From Acuticoccus mangrovi (lineage in GTDB: Bacteria > Pseudomonadota > Alphaproteobacteria > Rhizobiales > Amorphaceae), in NCBI RefSeq assembly GCF_016411865.1, contig NZ_JAEKJA010000005.1, positions 124,001 through 188,000 on the forward strand: DNA of 64,000 nucleotides, read 5' to 3'. The position numbers and the translations under genes were made by a program. Each line of letters starts with the position of its first letter. Within the stretch, counting starts at the first letter, position 1. Positions 1 to 7,825 of the stretch are shown here, one piece after another. The notes under the pieces are model-generated. The model ran no database searches. It worked only from the letters and a program-made list of their open reading frames with translations, and had not been told where the DNA came from.

Positions 1-1
1 G

Positions 2-982
2 GACCGGTCGCGCCCGATCCGCTGCCGCTGGCGCGTCCTCTCGGCGACGATGGCGCCGGTGCGCTCCTCCTGCGGCGTGGCGGTGCAGCCGGACGCCCGC
101 CTCGGCGACCCCGCCGCGTACGACTACGTCGTCGTGGTGGGCGGGCTGATCGGCGAGGACGAGGGGCTCGATCGCGAGAGCGTCGCCTTCCTGCGTCGCG
201 CCGCGGCGGCGGGGGTGGCGCTCGTCGGGGTGTGCACGGGCGCCTTCGTGCTCCACCGGGCGGGGCTGATGCAGGGCTACCGCTGCTGCGTCTCGTGGTT
301 TCACCGGGACGATTTCCTCGACGCCTTCGAGGGGCTGGAGCCGGTGTCGGACGAGATCTTCGTCGTCGATCGCGACCGCCTGACGTGCTCCGGCGGGGTG
401 AGCTCGGCCCATCTCGCCGCCCACCTCGTCGCCCGCCACGTGGACCGGGCGGCGGCGAAGAAGAGCCTCAACATCATGATCATCGAGGAGGCGATGGCGG
501 GGGAGCGGCCGCAACCGGGGCTGCCGCTGGAGCTGTCGACGCGCGATCCCTTGGTGCGGCGGGCGCTCGGGATGATCCACGAGAGCCTCGAGACGCCGCC
601 GACGGTGGCGCGGCTCGCGGCGCGGCTCGGCGTCGGGCGGCGCAAGCTCGAGCGGCACTTTGCCGAGGCGCTGGGGCTTTCGCCGCAGAAGGCGGCACGG
701 CTGATCCGTCTCGCCCGCGTCAAGCAGCGCCTGGCGACGTCGGACCGCAGCGTGACGGAGATCGCCGCGGAGACGGGCTTTTGCGACGTCTCCCACCTCG
801 TGCGCGCCTTTCGGGCGGCAGAGGGGATGACCCCCGACGCCTGGCGCCGCGGCAACGATACCCGCGCGCCGACCGCGCGCGGCAACGATGATGGCGCGCC
901 GACCGCGCGCGGCAACGACGATGACGCGCCGACCGGGCGCGGCAATGATGCTGGCGCGCCGGCCGAGCGCTCGGCCGCCTGA
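2..982 (+). CDS. GlxA-family transcriptional regulator (DJ-1/PfpI + AraC HTH), 5' end outside window
   Basis: The frame is open to the first bases of the window, and the codons before the first ATG at 50 already read like the family's N-terminal domain, so the true start lies upstream. An amidotransferase-like DJ-1/PfpI domain (VVVVGGL near its start, GVCTGAFVLHRAGLM around the nucleophile elbow) is followed by a two-helix AraC DNA-binding domain (LAARLGVGRRKLERHF; EIAAETGFCDVSHLVRAF). This architecture is that of GlxA, and of GbdR/CdhR, which activate glycine betaine or carnitine catabolism. The nearby demethylase genes make a betaine-responsive role plausible, but that is inference. The last 40 or so residues are four copies of a 10-residue unit (RGNDxxAPTA) with no counterpart in the family. 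Confidence 0.88.
   Translation, partial: DRSRPIRCRWRVLSATMAPVRSSCGVAVQPDARLGDPAAYDYVVVVGGLIGEDEGLDRESVAFLRRAAAAGVALVGVCTGAFVLHRAGLMQGYRCCVSWFHRDDFLDAFEGLEPVSDEIFVVDRDRLTCSGGVSSAHLAAHLVARHVDRAAAKKSLNIMIIEEAMAGERPQPGLPLELSTRDPLVRRALGMIHESLETPPTVARLAARLGVGRRKLERHFAEALGLSPQKAARLIRLARVKQRLATSDRSVTEIAAETGFCDVSHLVRAFRAAEGMTPDAWRRGNDTRAPTARGNDDGAPTARGNDDDAPTGRGNDAGAPAERSAA
850..972 (+). repeat. 30-bp tandem repeat in the 3' end of the GlxA-family gene
   Basis: Four near-identical units of about 30 bp built on cgcgcggcaacgatg followed by gcgcgccgaccg. The period is a multiple of three, so the frame is kept and the units encode a decapeptide repeat (RGND-xx-APTA/G). The units differ mostly at two codons in the middle. 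The repeat lies after the last helix of the DNA-binding domain, so it is a tail, not part of the fold. Confidence 0.85.
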
Positions 983-1005
983 GGCCTGCTCTCGCCGAGG
1001 CGCCC

Positions 1006-1917
1006 TCAGAGGCTGGTGGCGAACGAGCGTTCGATCCAGTCGACGAAGGCGATCACCGCCGGCCGCTGCGCCTCGCGCTCGGAGACGACGAGGTGGTGGC
1101 CGTCGCCGGGCTCCACCGCCTTCTCGCCGAGCCGCACCAGGCGCCCGTCGGCGAGCGGGCGCTCCAGGAGGCGATGCCAGCCGAGGGTCACCCCCTCGCC
1201 GTTGATCGCGGCGTAGACGGCGTCGCTATAGTGGTTGAAGCGCAGCCCGCTGCGTCGCGCCGGCGGGCGGATCCCGGCGAGGCGGAACCACTCGCGCCAG
1301 GTCATCCACGTGGGCACGGCGGGATCGATGTCGATCAGCGGATAGTCGGCGAGATGGTAGAGGTCGAAGTCGGCGGGAAGGCTCGCCGCGAAGTCGGGGC
1401 TCGCCACCGGGTAGGCCATCTCGGGCTGGGACACGAGCACGGTGCCGTCGCGAAAGGGGGGCTTGCCGAACCGCAGGACGACGTCCACTTCGCCGTCGCG
1501 CAGGTCGGTGGGGGTATCCTTGGAGATCACCTTCAACTCGAGGTCCGGCCGCTCGGCCCGGAAGGCGGTGAGGTGCGGCAGCAGCCAGAAGTGGGAGAAG
1601 GCGAGGGTGGTCGCGACGGTGAGCACCTCCGGCCGCGTCGGGTTCTTCACCGTTTCGACCGCCTCGGCGATGCGCTCGAAGGACTGGCCGACGGCCTCGT
1701 AGAGCACGCGGCCCGCGTCGGTGAGCTGGATCGAGCGGTGGCCGCGCACGAAGAGGCGGGCCTTGAAGTCGTCCTCCAGTGCGCGGATCTGGCGGCTGAC
1801 CGCGGCCTGGGTCACGCCGAGTTCGTCGGCGGCTCTCGTGAAGCCGCCGAGGCGGGCCGCCGCCTCGAACACGGCGAGGGCGCCGAGCGAGGGGACGATG
1901 CGCTTCAGGCTGGCCAC
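1006..1917 (-). CDS. LysR-family transcriptional regulator (GcvA-like)
   Basis: A 303-residue LysR regulator of normal length. The N-terminal winged helix-turn-helix is clear (LGALAVFEAAARLGGFTRAADELGVTQAAVSRQIRALE), followed by a substrate-binding domain. The opening (LPSLGALxxFEAAARxxSFTxAAxELxVTQAAVSRQI) is that of GcvA-like members, which often control amino-acid or one-carbon catabolism. It is transcribed away from the Rieske operon across a 405-bp spacer, so it may control that operon and itself. It converges with the GlxA-family gene, 23 bp apart. The effector cannot be read from sequence. Confidence 0.9.
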   Translation of the reverse strand: MASLKRIVPSLGALAVFEAAARLGGFTRAADELGVTQAAVSRQIRALEDDFKARLFVRGHRSIQLTDAGRVLYEAVGQSFERIAEAVETVKNPTRPEVLTVATTLAFSHFWLLPHLTAFRAERPDLELKVISKDTPTDLRDGEVDVVLRFGKPPFRDGTVLVSQPEMAYPVASPDFAASLPADFDLYHLADYPLIDIDPAVPTWMTWREWFRLAGIRPPARRSGLRFNHYSDAVYAAINGEGVTLGWHRLLERPLADGRLVRLGEKAVEPGDGHHLVVSEREAQRPAVIAFVDWIERSFATSL

Positions 1918-2322
1918 GGCGTCACGTTCCGATGCTCACCATCACATAATCTGAGATCATACTAGCCCCGACACTTTCGTCGGATCAAATCCCGCCGAAA
2001 TCGACTATGTCGCTCGCGTTTCGCGTCTCGCTTTCCCGGAGCTTGTGGCCCATCCTCTTTGATTGACGAATCGTTGAAGTCTTCAGTCCGAGACGACTTC
2101 GATCTGAAGATCCCGCCTCGTCTATATTTTGGGCAGCAAAGCAGCCGTTTGCCCGAGATCGCGTCAGAGACTTGCCGCTTTCGTGGTCGCATTTTCAGTT
2201 TGGGATGATTTCAAGTTATCCCAGACGTCAGAATTTGTGACCTTGAGCCGACAAAGTGGTTGCCGGATTGTGCGGCTGTCGGCACCGGGCGTGGTGGCCG
2301 AGTGATCAAGGGCGGCCGCGTT
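1918..2322. other. Divergent intergenic region between the LysR gene and the Rieske operon
   Basis: About 405 bp with no convincing gene, and visibly richer in A+T than its flanks. It must hold the LysR and Rieske-operon promoters. Two nested inverted repeats are visible: GAAGTC (2076-2081) with GACTTC (2095-2100), and CTTCAG (2081-2086) with CTGAAG (2104-2109). A small partial dyad around AATCTGAGATCAT (about 1948-1960) sits just upstream of the LysR start. Which, if any, is an operator is unknown. Confidence 0.5.
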
Positions 2323-3609
2323 ATGCTTCAGATCGTGCCGGACTTCCGTGGCGAGGACGTGTCCCACGACGTCATCGCCACCCTCATCAGGGACCGCAAG
2401 CCCGGTCACATGCTGCCCGCCGGCCTCTACAACCGGCGGGACGTGTTCGAGGCCGACCTCGACATGATCTTCCACCGCCACTGGATCGCCGTCGCCGTCG
2501 AGGCCGACGTGCCGGAGCCGGGCGACGTCTACGCCGTCGACATCGGCCGTTCCTCCATCCTCATCGTGCGCGACGAGGACGAGGGCATCCGCGCCTTCCA
2601 CAATGTCTGCAGCCATCGCGCGGCGCGGCTGGTGCCGGCCGGCCATTCGATCGTCGGCAAGCTCGTGTGCCCCTATCACCAATGGGCCTACGACCTCACC
2701 GGCGAGCTGTTCAGCGCGCCGCACATGGGCGTCGACTTCGACATGGGGCTGCATCACCTGAAGCCGGTGGCGGTGCGCAACATCGGCGGCCTCGTCTATG
2801 TCTGCCTGTCGCAGGATCCGCCGCAGGACATCGAGACGCTCGCCGCGCTGATGAGCGAGCGCCTCGAGCCTTACGAATTGAAGGACGCCAAGGTCGCCTT
2901 CGAGACCGACATCGTCGAGAAGGGCAACTGGAAGCTCGTGATCGAGAACAACCGCGAGTGCTATCACTGCGCGGCGAACCATCCCGAGCTCTGCCTGTCG
3001 CTGTTCGCGGCGGATTTCGGCTTCGACGCGGTGGACCTCTCCCCCACGGAGCGGGCCGAGGCCGACGCGCTCGACGCCGCTTATGTGCGCGCCCGGGCGC
3101 TGTGGGACGGGGCGGGCCTCGACCATTCGGCGGTGGAGCACTGGCAGGGCCAGGCCACGAACTTTCGCACCGAGCGGCTGCTGATCGCCGGCACCGGCGA
3201 GAGCCAGACGCCCGACAGTCGCGCTGCGAGCCGCGTGCCGCTCGGCCGCATGGGCAACTCCGGCTGCGGCAACATCCACCTCTGGGGCATCAACTCGTGG
3301 AACCACGTGATGGCCGATCATGCGGTGGTCATCAACATCTTCCCCCTGTCGCCCGGCGAGACGCTGGTGCGCACCAAGTGGCTCGTCCACAAGGACGCCG
3401 TCGAGGGCGTCGACTACGACCTCGACCATCTCACCTCCGTGTGGATCGCCACCAATCAGCAGGACGCGGACCTCGTGGCGATGTCGCAGGAGGGGGTGCG
3501 CTCGGCCGGCTACACCCCCGGCCCCTACTCGGTGCACACCGAGCGCCTCGTGGACGATTGGACCACCTGGTACTGCGAGCGCATGACGCATCACGGCTAC
3601 GGCGGCTGA
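2323..3609 (+). CDS. Rieske non-heme iron oxygenase, alpha subunit (GbcA/Stc2-like betaine demethylase)
   Basis: A 428-residue aromatic-ring-hydroxylating-type oxygenase. The Rieske 2Fe-2S motif is complete (CSHRAARL then CPYHQWAYD, i.e. CxH and CxxH), and the catalytic domain has the mononuclear-iron region NNRECYHCAANHPELC. In this family, members next to a fused ferredoxin reductase and a DgcA/StcD flavoprotein oxidatively remove a methyl group from quaternary ammonium compounds (glycine betaine by GbcA, stachydrine by Stc2). I chose the ATG at 2323, with AAGGGCGG upstream, over an earlier in-frame start at 2260 that would add a non-homologous leader. It is the first gene of a three-gene operon and overlaps the next by one base. 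The substrate is inferred. Confidence 0.9.
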   Translation: MLQIVPDFRGEDVSHDVIATLIRDRKPGHMLPAGLYNRRDVFEADLDMIFHRHWIAVAVEADVPEPGDVYAVDIGRSSILIVRDEDEGIRAFHNVCSHRAARLVPAGHSIVGKLVCPYHQWAYDLTGELFSAPHMGVDFDMGLHHLKPVAVRNIGGLVYVCLSQDPPQDIETLAALMSERLEPYELKDAKVAFETDIVEKGNWKLVIENNRECYHCAANHPELCLSLFAADFGFDAVDLSPTERAEADALDAAYVRARALWDGAGLDHSAVEHWQGQATNFRTERLLIAGTGESQTPDSRAASRVPLGRMGNSGCGNIHLWGINSWNHVMADHAVVINIFPLSPGETLVRTKWLVHKDAVEGVDYDLDHLTSVWIATNQQDADLVAMSQEGVRSAGYTPGPYSVHTERLVDDWTTWYCERMTHHGYGG

Positions 3610-4667
3610 TGAACCCATTCGCCGCCCCCGCCGGGCGCGGCGCCTGGCGGCCCGACCGCTGGGGCACGCTGACCTGCCGCGCTGTCTGGGACGAGACGCA
3701 CGACGTGCGCACCTTCCTGCTCGCGCCCACCGACGGGGCCCGGATCGTCTACGAGCCCGGCCAGTTCATGACGTTCCGCCTCGACCTCGGCGAGGAGGTG
3801 GTGGAGCGCAGCTACACGCTCGCCTCGTCCGCCGCCGCCGACCGCGCGGTGGCGATCACGGTGAAGCGGAAGCCCGGCGGCCTCGTCTCCGGCCACCTTC
3901 ACGACACGCTGGTGCCGGGCGCCACCATCGAGGCGATGGGGCCGGCCGGGCGCTTCGGCCCGGCGCGGGCCGATGGCGACAAGTTCCTCCTCCTGTCGGC
4001 GGGGTCCGGCATCACGCCGATGCTGTCGGTGGTGCGCACCGCCGCCGATCTCGGCATCGCGCTCGACGCGGTGTTCGTGCATGCCGCCCGCAAGCCCGAC
4101 GACATGATCGCCGCCCACGAGCTCGCAGCCCTCGCCCGGCGGGTGCCGAAGGTGCGCATCGTTCCCGTGGCGAGCCGGGCGAACGGCTCGTGGGCGGGCG
4201 CCAAGGGCCGTCTCGATCGCGACCGGCTCGCCGCGCTCGTGCCCGACCTTGCCGAGCGCACGGTGCTCACCTGCGGCCCCGAGGGGTTCATGGCGGCGAT
4301 GCGCGCCGCCGCCGCCGAGCTCGGCGTGCCGCCGGGGCGCTATCACGAGGAATCGTTCGACTTCGGGGCGCTCGAGCAGAGCGCGCCCGTCGACGAGAGC
4401 GCGCCGGCGAAGCGCGTCACCTTCGCGAAGTCCGGCAAGTCGTTCGACTGTCCGCCGGGCATGACCATCCTCGCCGCGGCCAAGGCGGCGGGCATCGCCA
4501 TGCCGTCGTCCTGCACCCGCGGCATCTGCGGCACCTGCAAGTGCCTCAAGGTGTCGGGCAAGGTGGCGATGAGCCATACCGACGCGCTGCGCCAGCGTGA
4601 GATCGACCGCGGCTTCATCCTGCCGTGCTCGAGCCGACCCGAAACCGACGTCGTCATCGACCGATAA
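3609..4667 (+). CDS. Ferredoxin-NAD(P)H reductase with C-terminal 2Fe-2S domain (GbcB-like)
   Basis: A 352-residue electron-transfer partner for the preceding oxygenase. An N-terminal FAD-binding domain (RSYTLASS) is followed by a nucleotide-binding domain (GSGITPMLSVVR; CGPEGFM) and a plant-type ferredoxin domain with CTRGICGTCKC and a final cysteine in FILPCSSRP. This order, reductase then ferredoxin, is that of GbcB and similar Rieske reductases. The ATG overlaps the oxygenase stop codon (TGATG), which implies translational coupling. It carries electrons from NAD(P)H through FAD and 2Fe-2S to the Rieske centre. Confidence 0.93.
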   Translation: MNPFAAPAGRGAWRPDRWGTLTCRAVWDETHDVRTFLLAPTDGARIVYEPGQFMTFRLDLGEEVVERSYTLASSAAADRAVAITVKRKPGGLVSGHLHDTLVPGATIEAMGPAGRFGPARADGDKFLLLSAGSGITPMLSVVRTAADLGIALDAVFVHAARKPDDMIAAHELAALARRVPKVRIVPVASRANGSWAGAKGRLDRDRLAALVPDLAERTVLTCGPEGFMAAMRAAAAELGVPPGRYHEESFDFGALEQSAPVDESAPAKRVTFAKSGKSFDCPPGMTILAAAKAAGIAMPSSCTRGICGTCKCLKVSGKVAMSHTDALRQREIDRGFILPCSSRPETDVVIDR

Positions 4668-4685
4668 GAACAGGGGGCGAGACCC

Positions 4686-6776
4686 GTGCAAACTCTTGCG
4701 GCTCCAGCGCCGGTCCGCTCCGGCCCGACCACGCTCATCAACCGCACCGACCCGCTGCTCGAACCCTATCAGTTCAAGCACCTGACATTGCGCAACCGGC
4801 TGATCTCCACCGGCCACGAGCCCGCCTACACCGAAGGCGGCCTGCCCAAGGATCGCTACCGCCTCTACCACCTCGAGAAGGCGAAGGGCGGGATCGGCCT
4901 CACGATGATTGGCGGCTCCACGGTGGTGGCGCCCGACAGCCCGCAATCCTTCGGCAACATCGAGCTCTTCCGCGACGAGTCCGTCCACTGGCTGAAGCGC
5001 CTCGCCGACGACTGCCACGACGAGGGCGCCGCGGTGATGATCCAGATCACCCACCTCGGCCGCCGCACCTACTGGTCGCGGTCGGAGTGGCTGCCCATCG
5101 TGGCACCGAGCTCGGTGCGCGAGGCCGCCCACCGCGGCTACCCGAAGGCGATGGAGGACTGGGACATCGCCCGCGTGGTGCGCGCCTATGCCGACGGGGC
5201 GGAGAAGGTCCAGGCCGCCGGCCTCGACGGCATCGAGATCACCGCCTACGGCCACCTCTTCGACCAGTTCCTGTCGCCGCTCACCAACAAGCGCGACGAC
5301 GAGTATGGCGGCTCGCTGGAGAACCGCATGCGCTTCGGCTTCGAGGTGCTGAACGCGATGCGCGCGCGCGTCGGGCCCGAGATGATCCTCGGCCTCCGCC
5401 TCGTGTGCGACGAGGACGTGGAGAAGGGCATCTCGCGCGAGGAGGGGGTGGAGATCGCCCGCCGCTTCGCGACCTCGGGCCTCATCGACTTCGTCAACGT
5501 GATCCGCGGGCACCTCGACACCGAGGAGGGGCTGTCGCGCGTCATCCCGGGGATGGGCGCGCGCTCGGCCCCCCACCTCGATTTCGCCGGCGAGGTGCGC
5601 TCGCAGATCAAGATCACCACGATGCACGCGGCGCGCATCCAGGACGTCGCGACGGCGCGCCATGCGGTCGAAAGCGGCAAGCTCGACCTCGTCGGGATGA
5701 CGCGCGCCCACATCGCCGACCCGCACATCGTGCGCAAGATCGCGGCCGGGGTGGAGGAGACCATTCGCCCCTGCGTCGGCATGGGCTACTGCATCGATTC
5801 CATCTACAACGGCGAAGCCTCCTGCGTGCACAATGCGGCGACGGGGCGTGAGGCGAAGATGCCCCACGTGATCCCCCGCAGCGAGGGGCCGCAGAAGCGC
5901 GTGGTCGTCGTGGGGGCGGGGCCGGCGGGGCTCGAGGCGGCCCGCGTCGCCGCCGAGCGCGGCCACCAGGTGGTGGTGTTCGAGGCGGCGGACGAGCCGG
6001 GTGGTCAGATCCGCCTCACCGCCTCGCTCAAGCGGCGGCGCGAGATCATGGGCATCATCGACTGGCGCATCGCCGAGTGCGAGCGGCTCGGGGTGGAGAT
6101 CCGCCTCAACACCTACGCCGAGGCGGACGACGTCCTCGCCGAAGCGCCCGACGTGGTGGTGATCGCGACCGGCGGCATGCCCGACACCTCCTTTCTTGCC
6201 GAGGGGGAGGCCCTCGCCACCTCCTCGTGGGACATCCTGTCGGGCGCGGTGAAGCCGGCGCGCGAGGTGATCCTCTTCGACGACAACGGCGCTCATCCGG
6301 GGCCGACGGCGGCGGAATTTCTCGCCGAGGCCGGCTCCAAGGTGGAGATCGTCACGCCCGAGCGCATCCTCGCTCCCGAAGTGGGCGGCACCTCCTTCCC
6401 GCCCTACTTCGCGAAGTTCTCCGAGCACGACGTCAAGATCACGCTCAACCTGCGCCTCACGGCGATCCGCCGATCCGGCAACCGCCTCATCGCCGAGTTC
6501 TTCGACGAGTACGGGCGGCGTACCGTGACGCGCGAGGTCGACCAGGTGGTGTACGAGACCGGCACGCAGCCCCTCGACGACGTCTATTTCGCCCTGAAGG
6601 AGGGCTCCACCAACCGGGGCGAGGTGGACATCGAGGCGCTGATCGCCGGTCGGCCGCAGCACGTCGTGACCAACCCGGAGGGCGGCTACGTGCTGTGGCG
6701 CGTCGGCGACGCGATCGCCTCGCGCAACATCCACGCCGCGATCTACGACGCACTGCGCCTCGTGAAAGACGTCTGA
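4686..6776 (+). CDS. NADH:flavin oxidoreductase / FAD-dependent N-demethylase (DgcA/StcD-like)
   Basis: A 696-residue two-part flavoprotein: an old-yellow-enzyme TIM barrel (about 25-370, FMN), then an FAD/NAD-binding domain (VVVVGAGPAGLEAARVAAERGHQ near 405). This is the layout of trimethylamine dehydrogenase, dimethylglycine demethylase DgcA and N-methylproline demethylase StcD. It should take the tertiary amine left by the Rieske enzyme. The GTG start at 4686 has AGGGGG eight bases upstream; no better ATG exists. The usual Fe-S loop (CxxCxxxC...C) is altered: the sequence reads CVGMGYC with Met in place of the second Cys and a shorter spacing. It is the last gene of the operon, 18 bp after the reductase. 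Confidence 0.88.
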   Translation: MQTLAAPAPVRSGPTTLINRTDPLLEPYQFKHLTLRNRLISTGHEPAYTEGGLPKDRYRLYHLEKAKGGIGLTMIGGSTVVAPDSPQSFGNIELFRDESVHWLKRLADDCHDEGAAVMIQITHLGRRTYWSRSEWLPIVAPSSVREAAHRGYPKAMEDWDIARVVRAYADGAEKVQAAGLDGIEITAYGHLFDQFLSPLTNKRDDEYGGSLENRMRFGFEVLNAMRARVGPEMILGLRLVCDEDVEKGISREEGVEIARRFATSGLIDFVNVIRGHLDTEEGLSRVIPGMGARSAPHLDFAGEVRSQIKITTMHAARIQDVATARHAVESGKLDLVGMTRAHIADPHIVRKIAAGVEETIRPCVGMGYCIDSIYNGEASCVHNAATGREAKMPHVIPRSEGPQKRVVVVGAGPAGLEAARVAAERGHQVVVFEAADEPGGQIRLTASLKRRREIMGIIDWRIAECERLGVEIRLNTYAEADDVLAEAPDVVVIATGGMPDTSFLAEGEALATSSWDILSGAVKPAREVILFDDNGAHPGPTAAEFLAEAGSKVEIVTPERILAPEVGGTSFPPYFAKFSEHDVKITLNLRLTAIRRSGNRLIAEFFDEYGRRTVTREVDQVVYETGTQPLDDVYFALKEGSTNRGEVDIEALIAGRPQHVVTNPEGGYVLWRVGDAIASRNIHAAIYDALRLVKDV

Positions 6777-6786
6777 GGCGTCCCGT

Positions 6787-7692
6787 TCAGACGCACTCGA
6801 AGCGTTCGGAGAAGGCGCGAGCGAGCTGATCGGCGAAGCTCGCCGGGGCGATCGGCAGGGCGCGGCCGCGCAGCTGGCCCATGTAGAGGAGGCCGGAGGG
6901 CATGTCGCGCTCATCGAGCGGCCGGCTGACCTCGTTGAAGGTGGGGTTTTCCTCGAGCCCGATCGGGATCTGGAAGGAGACGAGCGGCGAGGCGTGGGCG
7001 AAGCCGCGCAGGAACTCGAAGGAATCCGATTCGAGCGCCACGTTCATCTCCAGCGAGGAGCGCCGCAAGGCGAGCTCCAGAAGGTGGCGCACGCCGTAGT
7101 CCTGGGTCGGCACGGCGACGGGAAAGCGCAGACAGTCGCGCAACCGCACCGGGCCTTCGCCGGCGAGCGGGTGGTTGCGCGCGACCACCGCGTGCACCGT
7201 CTGGCGCACCGTGAGGAGGGTGTGGAACTCCGACAGGCGCACCGGCTCGAACACGATGGCGATGTCGGCGTCGTGGGCGACGAGGGCGGCCTCGGCGGCG
7301 GCCCGGTCGCGACGCATCACCTGGAAGGTGACGGCGGGCTGGTTCGCCCGGTAGTGGGCAATCTGCTCGGGCAGGAAGTGGGGCAGGAGCGCCTGGCTGC
7401 AGGCGATCGACACGTGACCGCGCCTGAGGCCCGAAAGGTCGGCGATGCGCGACTTCACCCGCTCCATGTCGGTGAGCTGCTCGCGCACGTGCTGGATCAG
7501 GATCTCGCCGGCCGTGGAGAGGCGCACGCCGTTGGCGAGGCGCTCGAAGATCGGCACGCCGAGATCCTCCTCCAGCGCCAGGATGCGCCGGTTGAGGGCG
7601 GTGGAGGTGATCGCGAGCGTTTCGGCGGCCTTGCGGATCGACCCGGCGCGGGCGACGGCATCGACATAGCGCAGCGTCTGCAGATGGCGCAT
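6787..7692 (-). CDS. LysR-family transcriptional regulator of the ureide cluster
   Basis: A 301-residue LysR protein starting at MRHLQTLRYVDAVARAG; the ATG at 7692 fits the family better than one 48 bp upstream, which would add a non-homologous leader through the putative operator. Helix-turn-helix: GSIRKAAETLAITSTALNRRILALEEDLG. The TALNRR recognition stretch replaces the common SAVSRQ, so it is a divergent subgroup. It is transcribed away from the BMP transporter operon over 133 bp that contain a perfect GTGCTGCA-N5-TGCAGCAC dyad, so it most likely controls that operon. The inducer is unknown. It converges with the betaine operon, ending 10 bp from its stop. Confidence 0.9.
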   Translation of the reverse strand: MRHLQTLRYVDAVARAGSIRKAAETLAITSTALNRRILALEEDLGVPIFERLANGVRLSTAGEILIQHVREQLTDMERVKSRIADLSGLRRGHVSIACSQALLPHFLPEQIAHYRANQPAVTFQVMRRDRAAAEAALVAHDADIAIVFEPVRLSEFHTLLTVRQTVHAVVARNHPLAGEGPVRLRDCLRFPVAVPTQDYGVRHLLELALRRSSLEMNVALESDSFEFLRGFAHASPLVSFQIPIGLEENPTFNEVSRPLDERDMPSGLLYMGQLRGRALPIAPASFADQLARAFSERFECV

Positions 7693-7719
7693 GGCGGCTC
7701 CGGGGTGCGATGGGGGAGC

Positions 7720-7740
7720 GTGCTGCAATCTGTGCAGCAC
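7720..7740. promoter_or_regulatory. Candidate LysR operator
   Basis: A perfect 8-bp inverted repeat, GTGCTGCA - ATCTG - TGCAGCAC, lies 27 bp upstream of the LysR start codon and about 85 bp upstream of the binding-protein gene. A further half-site GTGCAAC follows at 7745-7751. Position between divergent genes, dyad length and spacing fit a LysR recognition site next to an activation half-site. No binding evidence exists. Confidence 0.55.
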
Positions 7741-7825
7741 TTCGGTGCAACATTAGCAGAAGACGGCAGCGCCGAGGTGGTCAACACTCTTTCCACCCCA
7801 TTCAGCGTGCCCGGAGAGACCCACC

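Noticed and set aside
2076..2109. Nested inverted repeats in the LysR/Rieske spacer as a definite operator
   Set aside because: Six-base arms are short enough to arise by chance and spacing does not match a clear T-N11-A LysR site; kept only as a note on the intergenic region.
1962..2192. A 76-residue minus-strand frame in the LysR/Rieske spacer
   Set aside because: No family, no convincing ribosome-binding site, and it would fill the divergent promoter region.
2256..4667. An 803-residue frame covering both the Rieske oxygenase and the reductase
   Set aside because: Only the part from 3609 is homologous to reductases; before that the real gene is in another frame with the Rieske motif.
3597..6914. 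An 1105-residue open frame on the minus strand across the betaine operon
   Set aside because: It lies wholly antisense to three well-supported genes; its His/Arg/Val/Gly-rich product has no family features and is a product of G+C-rich codon usage.
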